Origin: Anopheles merus
Taxonomy: Eukaryota > Arthropoda > Insecta > Diptera > Culicidae
Reading direction: 5' to 3'
DNA length: 64,000 nucleotides
Assembly (NCBI RefSeq): GCF_017562075.2
Contig: NC_054084.1
Span: forward strand, 9,900,140-9,964,139
Numbering within the stretch: the first letter of the stretch is position 1; the number at the start of each line of letters is the position of its first letter. The position numbers and the translations under genes are program-made. Under the pieces are notes generated by a model, which saw only the letters and a list, made by a program, of their open reading frames with translations, searched no databases and was not told where the DNA came from. Shown here piece after piece: positions 13,371 through 27,023 of this stretch.

Positions 13371-15845
13371 TTCTGCTACCTCACGGTGCAATAAAATAGT
13401 TTAAATGAATGTTTAACACATTAAACGAAGCAAGTATTTAACAAATTCAAACTATAAAAATTGTTCATTTATTCTTAAAAATAAACCAAAGTTCCAATGC
13501 AACCCCCAAAAAAATGTATTCATCACATATCAAGTCCATTCCGGCTTCTGTTCGGCGTCACAGGAAGCTCATCATTTCAAACTCAATTTAAGAAATCAAT
13601 AAATATTCAAGATTGAATCCCACGCTATACCATCCCGATTTGCAGCACGGCACGAGTTTGTCTGTTGCACTGCACTGAAGTCATGAATAATTTTACTACC
13701 CAACGAAAACCTTCGTTTTCTAGGAATAAAAAAGAACCCGCCGTGAAAATATTCAAACATGGTGATATATACTTTTTCTCTCTTTCCTTTCTAGTTTTTT
13801 CAACCCACTAGATCTACCGAGCAGTCATACATTTTCACTTACTATTGTGCAAATAAGTGTATCGGTGCGCGACTCGAGCAAATCACGCCCGGGAAAGGAT
13901 GGATGGCGCTCCATATCAAGGAGTATGAATAATTTTAGCATAAATCAAATCAAAAGCTATCCTCAACTACGAGCCACGATCTCGCTGCGTGAATTATAGT
14001 TTTCTTGCAGCGGTGTGATTTAGTTTTGGTTTGAGAAACGTGCTAAAATTGTACAACCTAAGGAGGTTTGGTGAAAGTTTTGCATGATAAAAATCGGTCT
14101 GTGTGAGTGCGAGGCATATAAGGACGCAGAAACTTTATGACAGAGTTTGATCGACTGTTTTTCATGGATACATTGTATAGGCCCTTTTTTACTTGCGCTT
14201 CATTTTTGATGATGTCAACGGAGGAGAAAATATAGTTTCATCGATGCTCTTTCATAGAGGCCATCAATTATTTACACGCTTTCGTTTTTTAGACGAAGAG
14301 CGACAGTGAGAGAGCTTTTAGTGATTTACACAAACCACAATGTATTGCAGTTTGCTTCTATTTTTAAGGCACGTACTTTTCCCCTCGTTGTGTGGTTACT
14401 GTGTCGCTGCGCTGATTGAAACCCATGACTGCATGAAATAATAATCATATCAGCTTCAGCTTTCAGATGGTGCACTGATTGCAGTCCCTGCATTGTTTTC
14501 CATCATTTTGATTTACTAGCTGCACCTTTGTTTTGCAGCAGCAGCGGAGGCTGCAGAGACTTGCTGCTTGCTGTTGTAAAGAATAAAACAAAACAGCTCA
14601 CAATAAAATGCAGCCCATAACTCAAACTCCCGAATGGGGAATTCATATTTTGACCAGCGTACTCCGGTGCAGTTCGTTGTTTGTCTTAGGATACAGCTCA
14701 AAGGCCCCGATTTCCATTCGTTCGGGGAAATGGTGGCGGAACAGGAACGAATCAACCATTAAACATTCACCAGCGCTTGGGTATTGGAAACATTAGTTTT
14801 CCATTTTCCCATTCGCAGCGCAACACGGAAATGGAAAGGATGCTTCTGTATCTGTGTTGCCCTACCATAGCGACTCACCTGTGTGTGTGTGTATATATGT
14901 GCCGATGACTTCCTCACACCATCGGCTGGCTCTTTACGCTTCGCTTCAGTCAGGAAACTTGCCACCGAAAGCAGCAGTGTGTTGCAATTTGGTTTTTGAA
15001 TAATTTATCCTTTCCAAAATGGTAGGCAACGGGGGGCGGCAAGAGTGTGTGTGTGTGTGGGATGGATGCTCAAAAGGTAACATTTACTTCGCCACCGGCA
15101 ACGAACGGAAAACCGTGGAACCGTGTCACTGAAACGCTTTTTTATTATTTTGGAAAGGGCAAAGGATGCTGCAGTGTTGCTCCGAGCAAATATCTTCCCC
15201 CATTCCCCCAATTCCGAGGCCAATGAAAACATATATTTCCACTTAAATATTGATTTCCATTGACATGACACTGGCTGTCAGCGAGTTCAATTTTGCCAAA
15301 CAGCGATGGTTACCTGGTGGTGTGCAATGAGGACATGTGGGGAGCACGAGCGGGCGGCACTTTTAACACCGTCCGATCGGTAGTTGTCCTTTAGTCCTGC
15401 AGGCTTGCAAGAGCACACAGCTGTAACACCGAACCGAAATGGTCGATTGGGCCGTGTCACTTTGGGAAGGGAGCATTCTTGATCCCGAGTAAGTGGTTGC
15501 AGTGTTACAGCCACTGTCAATGGATGGATGGGAAAATAATGTAATTCGCGTTCTATTTTCGAACTTCGAGCCTGTGGAATGGTTTCATTTCGTCGAAATA
15601 GATGCATGTTGCAACATTACACTTGCAGAGTGACATATTTTAAGCCACTAATGCATACTGGGAACACTCGGAGGCAGCCTATTAGCATTGATTGAATCTT
15701 ATTGGAATCGTTGGACAGAAGAGATTGGTAATTAGTGAAAAGTACATGCTCCATTTATAGTTCACGCTCTGTAAATATCAAACTGTTCAACTGAAAACCC
15801 CTACGTAGCAAGCAAAACGGCATTACATCGCTTCTGTGACGTGCA

Positions 15846-15862
15846 TTGCATACTTCTAGGCG
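15846..15862 (+). repeat. Copy of dispersed motif TTGCATACNTTTAGGCG
   Basis: Reads TTGCATACTTCTAGGCG, one difference from the reference form. Single copy. Confidence 0.85.
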
Positions 15863-18800
15863 TACTTTCCTGCTTCGCCTAAATGAATGCAATTGGGGTG
15901 TAAAAACAGTACGCTGGAAAAAATCAAACAAAACTTCTAATTGGATATGAAACACTTTGTCTTGGTTTAACCACTCACCCCGACAGGTTTGTCCAACTTC
16001 GTACGCACTGTTGTACAGGTGATTAAAAAATAATTTCATCAACCATTCACGGGGAACCACAGCGGACCAGGCACACAAATCGTCGTTTGAATCAACGCCT
16101 TCTCAACTGAACGGCACTGCTAATAGAATGCTGGACGAGTACCTAGCAGCAAGCGAACGAGCACACTTCACAGAAGGATGAGGGGTTGGAAAAATGCAAA
16201 TCGACGACTAGACAGAACCATCATGATGGCAAACATCCTCCAGTTGTACGCCACTCTCATTGCTCCACCTTCTACGTGCTACCTTCACGCGTTGCATGCC
16301 CGTGATAAAATAAGAAAAGTTTTGCAAACCCCTTTTTCCCGCGACGCCACGACAGTGAGCGCTGGTGGTTAGTGTCCGCGTCAGAAGGTGGATCAGTCAA
16401 CCGTCAGCCCCGTCACGTGATTGCAATGGGAATTGGGAGTAGTCCCCTGTCTTTCGCTAACGCACGCCCATCAACGCCCGGTTATGTTTTATTGATTTGT
16501 TTGCTAATAACGGGTAACTGGTGTTTTCGATTAGGGTGAGGTTGATGCACGCCGACTTCCCCAACAATTTGAAATCCAATCCACACTGTGCTGGTCGTTT
16601 ACAATCAGCAATGACAACAAGAGCGGAACCTGAAACCGAAGCAGCGAAGGGGATTGAAATTACAAAACAAATGCAAATGTATCCTTTTCCCCCGGTCGGT
16701 TGAGGTTAATTCCGGTTTGAAAAATTCACACACTTCCAAATTGATTTGGCCGAGCAGGCGGCATTCGAAGCCGCACGTCCTGACAAAGCCGCTCTTTGTG
16801 TGTGTGTGTGTGGTTTTGACTGTATCGCATGAATGGAAGTGCAATCTAGCGCTAAAACGGCAGTCCGGACTAAAGCTAGGTTTGTCGCGAAGGGAAGTAA
16901 GCGTGACAGTTAGTGGCTTGGTGGTTGCTGGTCGGTTGTGTCGCGAAACATTATTTGTGGTTTCTGATTGAGTTACGAGCTGTTACAATGGACGGCTGTT
17001 GAAGGCTGCTGTAAAGCCGTGTGTTTAAGAGGAGGTTAAATTGGAGTAGACAATAATTTGCTAAACAGTTGAAACAGGCTATTGTATCACAACGGCTAGA
17101 TAATTAAACAATTAGTGTTTGTTATTTTCCCAGAAAAACGAGGAAAAAATGCATTTTGAAGAAAAGCCAAACCATTTCTAATGAATGCTCTGCTTTAATG
17201 CGTTCTCTACCTCATCTCTGGCTGTGGGCCATTCCAAACCATTAACTTCCACATACACATGGAGCCATCATTCACCAGCTGAAAGATGCTTTAATACATG
17301 CTCCGTGCGTCTGACGTTGTCAGCGTACGAAATTAGAACACATTCATTAGACATTCACCGTGGCCCCCCTAATAAGGCACGTGAGGCTTCTGTTCGCTGC
17401 CTGATGCCACGTCAAAGCTCCAGCAAAAACATCGAAAAAAAAGGAAACTACGTGAAAGATGCCGGAAAAGTAAAACCAAGCGACTCACCTTTCTATCAAC
17501 TGTACCCAAGACACGCCGTCTTCCCGATCGGTGCACCTTCGTCATCTTACTACGCGCACCATCTGTGTGCTGACTTTCCATTTCGTTTTGCGGGACCCAT
17601 CTTCCCTCCAACACTCCACCGGCGATGGAGATGGATGACAACGGTGGTCGAATCGATTTTGCCCCATCACTTCCAGCCAAACTTCCGGGGCATTTCCTTG
17701 GGCAGGGCGGGCTTGCCCAGAATGTCCTAGATGCACGCTAAGCAATTTCGACTGCCCGGGGACGGTTCGTTACCGGGAAAGCCTCCTGCCCCCCCACCCC
17801 GAACGGCCTTGGTGTTCGTGCCTCGAGTCTGCCCGGTGAACGTGCCAGGACTGGTGAATGATCGAACTAAATTTGCTTCATGCGGCTGCCGTTCTGGTCG
17901 GATCCTGCTTGGGTGGATTCAATTGTCTTTAAGCGTGGCCCATCTGTGGCATCTGTGGTGACGTGGCAATCGAACCCGAAATTTGAGCAACTCACAACCC
18001 ACCGGAACGTTTTCTCCGAAGTTTGGTTGCAAGGAAAAACCATTTCTCCTTCCAAGGCTCTCTCCCCCCGAAACGCTCCAACCTCATTCGAGTTGGCCAA
18101 TAATGAGCCCAGCGTCAAAACGTGGCCTAGTTTCAAATTCTTTTCGGCACTAAATTCCAACTCGTGCGTGTCCTAGCGGGTGTGCCCGAAAGCACATTCT
18201 AGCTGGAACTAGCTGCTCGTACCACATTTCGCCATAAAACGCACGATTGCCACACGATCGGGTTGGGCACGTTGTGGGCCCCCGCTCAATGAAGAGCGTA
18301 CGTGAGCGGCCACTAACTCACTCGCACGGCAACGGTTTCGGTTCGGCTGGTGAAGAAAGAAAGTCCTCCCGGTCGAAGGAATTTCGTGGAAATAAAAGCA
18401 AGCAAGTGGATTGTGTCACATAAATTTTAGCCCAAAATGCAATATTTTAACGGAAATTCACTTTTGACTGCGACTGCTTCTTGCGAAAGTGTGATTTTTC
18501 TTCCAATGCTGAGCGTAGCAGGGATGACTTTTCAATTCCGTGTCGTTTTGGGGGAGGCAGTGGGTTCGTTGGGGAGGATACATAAAATTTGCATTAAATT
18601 TAAAACCTTCCCGCTTTCACAGGACGTTCCGTGCTGTGCTTCATTCACACAAAAGAACGCGGCGACTAACGATGGCACCGGTGCGTGTGGTATAGGGTTG
18701 GTTTGCAAAAGGCAACAAGAGTATCTATAAACTGATCAGCGTGTCGTTGTGAAACCTATCCATTGAGAAGCTGCCGTTCCTATGGTAAGGGCGGAACTAA

Positions 18801-19665
18801 AGGACCGACTTCACATAAGCCTTACAGTTCCGGGGGAATCAACAGTAACCTTCTCAGCACACCGCTTCTCAGCACATTCCATTGGAGCACACTTTAAAGT
18901 GGCGAGAGTGTATCCCGCGCCCAAAAACGACTCGCCCTTTTACATGCTGTTCGTTTTGGAAAAACCGAAAAAGATTGCAAACCACCCAAACCAGCACCCG
19001 AAGTTAAAGGACGCGACAAAAGAGCGTTACCCCGCCGCTACTGCCATCCCGTTCTGGGGCGAATCTATTGAATGGTCCTTAAGCCGATAGCTTGCCGCTT
19101 GCGTTACTTCCCTTCGGTGGCTGATAGTTTCTGTGCCAGAAAAACAAACCGCCCTTTTGATCAGACGCCGTCTCTTGCCAGGGTTCTCTGTTCGTTTGGA
19201 GGCATACGAACGATCTGCCAAGTCCCGCAAAGCCATCTGGCTGGAAGTTTCGGTTCGGCTGGTTCGCTCCGGGGGAGTTGTTTGATGTTTTGTGACGGCG
19301 ATGTTTGCCTTTATGGTCTCGTTGCTGGTGTATTATTATTAAATCTAGCAGATGATCGTCTTATGGGCTGAAGCGATGAAAAATCCTTCCAGTGCGGTGT
19401 GTGTGTGTGTTTGAATTGAAGTCGTCCTTTAAGCCGCTTCCGACAAACACCGAAACAAACCGAACCGTTCGGCTTTGTTGGGCAATGATCAATGGTATTA
19501 GTGCGCGGGAGAGGTTTTAAGAAATTGTTCTAGTTTGAGTGCTTTTTGGCATGGTTCAATAGTTTCAGTTTCAAAGATTAAATTTCATCTTTCTCTCTTC
19601 CATCGAAGCTCGTATTGCGTACACAAACTCTTAACATTCTTATTAAATCAGTAATGATGCGACGT

Positions 19666-19682
19666 TTGCCTGCCTTTAGGCG
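19666..19682 (+). repeat. Divergent copy of dispersed motif
   Basis: Reads TTGCCTGCCTTTAGGCG, three differences, with the right half intact and followed by TTA as in other copies. Confidence 0.6.
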
Positions 19683-20933
19683 TTACCATAACAAATTTAT
19701 AGCAACGCTAATCAACACTTGCTCTTCATATCAGCACAATGCGGGTACAAATCGAGCCAATAAATCCTTTGCAGCACATTCCCTGGCTATTTTTCCAACA
19801 AACGATGGTCTTCTTCGTCAAATTTAAAAGAAACGAGAAAAGTTATTTCGTCAATGAGAAGGAACAGAGCTTTCATAAGGATTATTCCCGACTAGCGTTG
19901 TGCTCTTGCCAAGTTCGTTGCATTACGTATGCATCATGCTTGAAATGCTCTCACCCACCCCTCCCCTATCTGTTACACACCACCCCTTAGCAAACCATTG
20001 AAACAGTTGGGACGAGCAGCGGACAAGATGCACCGGACGGCACAGAACAGTGGTACCATAGATTTTCACGGGGATATAATAAATTTCGCTTCTGAAAGAA
20101 ACAGATGTTACGCCTGGAAGCAGCAACCATCACCACTACCACCATCGTCCCTCTTCAATCTACGGTTGTTTGTTCGTTTTAGTGCCAGCGCTTTGGACGG
20201 GTTCCGGTTGATTGTGTCCAGAAACTGATGCGCGGGGAAAGTGGATGCGCGAAAAAGGCGAATCAGCGAAAAGACCACGATGACGGAGCTGCGGACGGAC
20301 GTGGCAAATCCTTCAGCAAGGTGAAAGTGGATTGCTTTTTACCGTTTGTTGGTGCTGCTGTTCTCATCTTGCTGCCGGGAATTTGCACTCCATCTGGAAC
20401 GCGCTCCACAACTTCAGTGGCCGCTTGTGCCTGATGAAGCTTTCCAGAGCAATCAAGGGCTGGCGCCAAATAAAGCATGCAATTTGTTGGAGGTTGCATT
20501 AAGGCGAGAACTGTTACTCGAAATGAAATCCAGATATATTACTCCGACAGACAGATAAACAATCGTGCGAAACGATATTGTGTGACATGTATTTCGCTGT
20601 GAAATGATATTGACAAAAGGCAGTGTGTTGCGTCCAGTTTAGTGGGTTACCGCTGCGTCTGGTTAAAATTCCTCGCCATGCTTTGTAAAGCGGAACACAC
20701 ACATACAGAGACATAATCACACCACCAGCGTGTGCCGGTGGTTTCACAATTAAACTATAAATTAGTTATCTTAGACATAAATCTCAACGCCACGGGCTGG
20801 GCAAAGTTTATGGGCGCTTGCTCGATTCCCCCTACGTTTTCGCACGTGTTTTAGCACAGCGAAGCTCGCGAGAATGTGTTGCGAACGTGATTGTGGTCAC
20901 TGTGGCACGGGCGATATCAGGCGATCTTACACT

Positions 20934-20934
<1 letters not shown>

Positions 20935-20970
<36 letters not shown>

Positions 20971-20980
20971 ACGCACACAC
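20935..20980. repeat. (AC)n microsatellite
   Basis: About 15 perfect AC units, then ATACACACGCACACAC. Confidence 0.95.
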
Positions 20981-23900
20981 TTCCCAGCATTCCATGACCG
21001 GCGACTTGCAACGTCCAAACTGATCCATCTGTCCATCAGCAGCGCGGCCAGTGGGCAGATAGTATCGCCGGGCTCAGTTTCTCAGCGCCGCCGGTCGATG
21101 GGCGCTCGATGGATTAGCGCAAATGAAAACAGATTAAGATTGATGAAGTGTTGCGGTTTCGGCTGGAGTTGGTGTGTGCTTGTGTGGTCCCGTCGGCTAA
21201 ATCAATTACTTGCTGCAGCGCTGGCTAGTGGTCTAGCCGCCCCACAAAGACGCCTGTGGACGTGCGTCTTGCAGTGGTTGGTGTTGGGTTTTGCTAAATG
21301 AGGTCTTTTGCGACGCAGCTTGTCAGTTTATTAATTATAAGCTTGCGAGGTTTTGCCACGTGCGTGATTTACTGCCCCAGTTTGGCAGGAAGATGAACTT
21401 TGGATTCTGGATAGCTCATGGGGCGTTTTGGTGGTTTAGTTTGAAGATGTATTTCTCATTGATTTCCAGAGAAGCCCCGTTGAGGATTCTCGATAATTGA
21501 CATCTTATTTGAGGTGGTTGTCATTTCTGATTAAAGATGTCATTATTACTGGAATTTTCATTCAACAAGACATCACGACCACTTCCTCCCTGGAGTCTTT
21601 AAACGTGCAATACTCGCCATAAAACATTCCTTAACCGCACATGGTAATTGCCCCATTTTAAAGTACCTTGTCAATGTCCCAATGGACCCATCGACACCCC
21701 TCCGTACTCCCTTCGGCAATGCGAAATGGACGCCATTATCAGCACTATCTCGCATCGATACCGTGAGTGCATTCGTAATGAGTTTTCTTTAATTACCTCG
21801 CGCGGCGCACACTCTACTCCAACCGCTTTTTCGCCGTAACGACTCGTCCTCGAGGGTCTGTTGTAAAAACGACCGGTCAAGATGGCGCGTGATCGCCCGT
21901 CGGTAATTAACACATTTTGTCATCGCTAAATGGGCAGCCACGGTAGCAGCAGCAGCGTCCATTTGCAATGTGGGCGATTGGGTGGACTGCACTCGCACTC
22001 GCCCAAATGGTTAGCTCAACAGTCCGACAATATGCTAATGCCTGCGAGCCTTACACTGCACTAAACGCTGTCATTACAGGTTGTGGTAGGGGTTTACTTT
22101 TTTTTTCTTTTTCGTGAAAAGCATCGAACACGTAAGCGGAAGAGCGCGTGCGAGGTTTTCCCGAACCCCGGGAGCTGCTACCGCCGCTGTTTGGGGGAAT
22201 GGAAACGAGCGTTACCGTTATCTGGTGCTTTGGGCACGGCGTGGTCTTTCCTACCGAGGGTTTAGTGCAATGCTTTCCTGCCCACAGTACAGACACACAC
22301 ACACACACAGACACACATGGGAAAACTCATTTCAACGAGACGCGACTGCTCCGGCAGACAAAAGTAGCTCCAAAGCGGGACGACGTACCGGCAAGTCCTT
22401 CAGGATTTGGCCGCGAGCATCCCAAAAGGGACGCCCAGGACGCATTTCCCACATGTGGATAGTATTGCCTCCTGCCCGAAATCCTCCACCACCCACGAGG
22501 AAGGAAGCTATTTCCGGACGTTTTGCTATCGTTGTTTCGGGTTTGGCTGGTTGGAAAAGCCTCTCCCGCGTGGTAGTGGTGTAGGGGAACATCCTCGTAA
22601 GGTCGGCCCACACGTAAGCGTACGAGCAACGTGTATGGGACAATGCAAACAAAACTGTAGCGCAGTACTGCAATGCGGTCTGTATCGCCCACTACTCTTC
22701 CAAAACGGGGGGAGCTATTCCACCATAACACACTACTACAGTGGGTGAGGAACGGAAATGGGAAAACAATGGTACCAGGGGGGAAGAAGAAAAGGGCGCC
22801 AGGGCACACACAAAAAAAAGAAACTCGGTAACGACTTAACAATGAACAAACAACCCGAAGAGTAGCCATTTCCCTTGTGGCCCGCTCCCGGGCTAAAGCT
22901 GGTCTTTTAGGAAGCTTTTAGAGTAACTAAATATCCTGCTGCAACTGCTGGTGCTGCTACTTGCTCCCGGGGTTTGTGTTTTGTTCTTGTGCAGGTTTTG
23001 TTTTCGCTTTCCTTTTTCTTTTATTTCCGTACCAGTGCCAGTTTCCAACTCGTGCGCGTCAATGGCGACCGCTCAATGGTGAAATGGTTTTACATTCCAT
23101 TTTTCAACGCAATTCTTGGTTCTTGGCACCAACGGGCAGGGAGGGATTCGAAAGCTTTCGCTGTGTGTTTTTTGTTTGTCTCTCTCTCCGCCTTTCCGGC
23201 TGATGAGAAAGATTATGGTTTTTGCAAAAGGTTAAATTTAACGTACAGAAACTATTCACCATTCTTTGGCATGCCGGTTTTCGGCGAGCGTGGTAGATGA
23301 TGATTTCAATTCCACTAAAACGAGCGTACGTACGTTTTGCATGTTTCTTTTCACCGCTTTATGCTTTATTCCAACCCACAATTGTAGCTGTACAATTGCG
23401 GGCCAATTTATGCGTTATTAGTATTAAGGAAATGAGAAAAAATGTTGGCTTTTGTCTAGCGGCTATCTTGTTGCCGAGTACGATGTAATTTAGGGAGGAA
23501 AAAAGCGTTTCAATTTTATTGCTTTTTTTATTGCCCATTTTAGGTGCTTTCATTTATTGTCTTTTACTGTTTGTGTAATATAATATATGTAAAGGAAAAC
23601 ACTTTGGCAACTCTTATTAGAATCTTATATGTTTCTTTCATCATTTTAGTAAAAAAAGGATTATTTCTTGTATTTTGCCTAAGAAACGAGTACTAAAAAG
23701 ACAATATTAGTGGTTTAGTCATGTCATTTATATAGTTAACGCATAGGAACAGGTTTTGTGACGATGACAACATTGTAGCTCTAGCAAACATACACTTTAT
23801 CAGCAACAATTTCCATATGCAAACCTCTAAATAATTAATATTAATTTACATCACTTCATATCCACTGCCAATCCCCTTATGAAACTTTGCTCCTAAAACT

Positions 23901-25560
23901 GTGTCCCTAACAAGCTGCCCTAACGCCACCCAAACATATTCATAATAAAGCAATGAACGATGCTCGTTTGCACCAACCTCCAAAAACCATACACTTTACG
24001 ATTGAATTGAACCCTCGCCGCCCTACGAACATAAACCCCAAAACATTAAAACACGTGCATGCATTCCAGCGGCGCATCGATCGCGCGTGGTGAGATTTGG
24101 TCCCCGCAGGGCAAGGCCGAATTAAGGCCCCGGCCACCACCGTGCAATCATAATTTAGATGCGGTTCAACGCCTAATCTAATTTCTCTCCCACACTTACA
24201 CACTCGTAAATTGCTACGGAATTCATCAGGATGCGTTCTTTTTTGCTTCTATTTTCATCACCAATTTAAAAGAGAATTTATCTACAGCAGCGAACCCACA
24301 CACCTTATCGTTGATGCGCTCCATCACATCACTCATTTCCCTAGAAACGGGCATCTACTCGAAAAAATGACGCATTTGATGAGCCATAATTTTTAATGTC
24401 ATCTGCTGAGGGTGTCACTGGGGAAAAAAACTCATCTTGCCTCATAAACGCTCCACGCCAATTCGCAATTTTATCCTATACGCGTTGGTAACGGGAATGT
24501 AATTAAAACGTGTGCCCCCTCCTCTTACCTTAAAGTCATCGCTTCCGGCAGGGGACATAATTCCGCCCCAAGAGTCGTTTAAGTTTTGTGGTTAAAAATC
24601 CTTTGCAGTATGTCAAAACGGTTTGACGAATATGGGGCGCGTGGTGTTACAATATGTTTTCGTTGGTAGGTGTTGTTGGTAAAGGCGTTAAAGCCTTGAC
24701 ATCATGACAAACAACACATCGCTTAGCTTGTAAAGTGCTGAACGATACAACTTTGCGTCAAAACTGTGCGACAAACTTCGTCAGACAAGCGTGCAAATAT
24801 TGAACTTGTTCGAGCAAATCCGGAACAAACGTGCGCTTGATGCGGGCAAAAGTCAAATCTTAATTTTAACACCAACTCGCTGGCATCATCTCGCCTACCT
24901 TCCCCGTGGATAAACGATATGCTCGGCGCGTTTCGTTGGAACATCCCACGGTAGTAGTAGGGCTTTCGGCGAGGACCTAAACACCGTGAGTGTTGACTCA
25001 ATTCACCTCAATTACCGCGTGCCTTCACTCATGAATACCGCCAGCACACCGACCCTGCCCTCCTGGAGGCAATTTATTTAGAAACACCACTACTGGCTGC
25101 TTTTTTCTTCCCCTCCTGACTGCTGAAATTTGTGTTTCCTTCCCTTGGAAAAAAAAACGAAGCAGCAATCTTTCCGGCTTCCATTGCACCGGGCAGGACC
25201 GGCGATGCGTAGGCAAGATAAGTGCGGCACGATAAACCGACCGGTATCAAAACATCATTATCTCACGGCGGAGGGAGGCTCGCGGCGTTACGCATAATCC
25301 GTGCCTCCGTGCTAAAATATTCCTGTTATCGAGTTTCCGGGAGGCTTTTTTTTGTTGTTTGGTGGGTAAGATTCAGGGCGGGTGGGCACCCTCAGGATGA
25401 GTGCCGCGAATCGTTTAACCTGCGGCAAATCTGCTAAGCCGCACCTCAATTGCTTGCACGTGTAATGGATGCTGGAGGATTTCGTAATGTTGAAAGTTAC
25501 CGTGTTTACGTGGCAAATCTAGCAAGCAAATATTAAAAATTCAAAAAAAAGACAAAACAA

Positions 25561-25619
25561 TTGCATACTTTTAGGCGAATTTCATCATGCTCAAGAAAAA
25601 AACGCCTAAAAGTATGCAA
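25561..25619. repeat. Perfect inverted pair of the dispersed motif
   Basis: TTGCATACTTTTAGGCG at 25561-25577 is followed 25 bp later by its exact reverse complement at 25603-25619. The pair could form a 17-bp stem. It sits in AT-rich DNA with no coding frame. Confidence 0.95.
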
Positions 25620-27000
25620 CTTGTGTTACATTTTACGATTAAAACCATCTTTTCGTAACCAGTGACGTAACTGCTTGCGGTTTGGATATAAAACGTGTCA
25701 TAAAAAATCAAATTCAACCACGTTCCGTTTGATACTTTGTGTCAAAGAGTACCAAAAACTACAAACAAACCACATCGCATCGTTCATTTTTCATCTCGCA
25801 TCAAATCATTGTGCTCGTAAACAGATTCATAAACGAGCCCATAAACCCGCTAGCTCCAAACCCTCGCCGTTTCCTCTTTACTAAGCTTGGCCAAAGGCGC
25901 CTCTTTCTATGTATTCAGTTACACATGGCGCTTTGCTGAAACACGGTGCAAGCCACAATCCTTTCCCATCGGAGGGTCCGAACCGAACGCACTATAGCTT
26001 CATCGTTCATCGTAACTGTGTTACTGGTTATGCATTTGTTTCTGTACACATCAACACGTAACCACCGTTTTTATGTCGTTTCATGTCTTCTGCTATCAGT
26101 TAAATGTTTCTTTTTGCTCATTTTCCCCCCAACACTCATCACCATCGGCCGTGGAGCTTTTGCGTGGAGTTGGAAAATTGTTCTCATGATACATTTTTCC
26201 TCCCTGTTCCTTACTCATACCAAACAACGTGCTGTCCCGCAAACACCTGCAATGATGCGATCATTTGTCCACTGACCCGGTAGCATGATGATACTCGCAC
26301 ACAGTGCCCAAAGCAACCGGGTCGTATCGATCTAAAAAATAGCTCCCAAAGGCACACGTACAAATAGTACCCAACACACACACATGCACGCATAAAATCA
26401 TAACCAAACCTGTACGACTGACCGTGCAACGACCATCCAAATGATGCAACACAGAAAAAAAAATCGAGCAATACAGGAACAGGAAGCTACGCGATACTGT
26501 GTTCCACTTGGCATTGGGCCGTCTGCTAAAACTCCGCCTGTCTGAACTTCAATCCGACTTCTGTGTGTGTGAGGCAAGTGTTGCGTACCGAATCCGTGCT
26601 CCAACGTGCTGCGTTTCATCTGGCACATGTTTTCCTTTGCCGCTTCTTTTATTTTCGCTGTGTGCCGCTTGGGTTTCGGATTCGAAATTTTCATTTGCGT
26701 TTCCGTTTGCTGTTTCCGCTGGAAGGGTTTTTGCGCTCAATGTTTTTGGCTCGTTCGCCTACATTGGACGCTCATTGGAGTGGTGGTGGATGTTTTTTCT
26801 CTTTCTTGCTCATTGTGAAATTGAAAAACAGAAAACAATCCACTCGTGCATTGGAAGCAAAGCTTACTTTTCCGCTCCGTAGAGAGAAGCTATGCACTGG
26901 TCGAAGTGATGCTTGCCTAACAATACAATACGCAAGGAAGCAGATGTACGGTTTGGGGATTGAAAAGTCTCATGTTCGTTATAGTGCTGCTATCAGTGTA

Positions 27001-27023
27001 TGTGTGTGTGTGTGTGTGTGTGT
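27001..27023. repeat. (TG)n microsatellite
   Basis: An uninterrupted TG run of about 23 bases. Confidence 0.95.

Noticed and set aside
25561..25619. MicroRNA precursor
   Set aside because: The stem is only 17 bp and the flanks do not pair, too short for a normal precursor; the same arms recur as unpaired motifs elsewhere.
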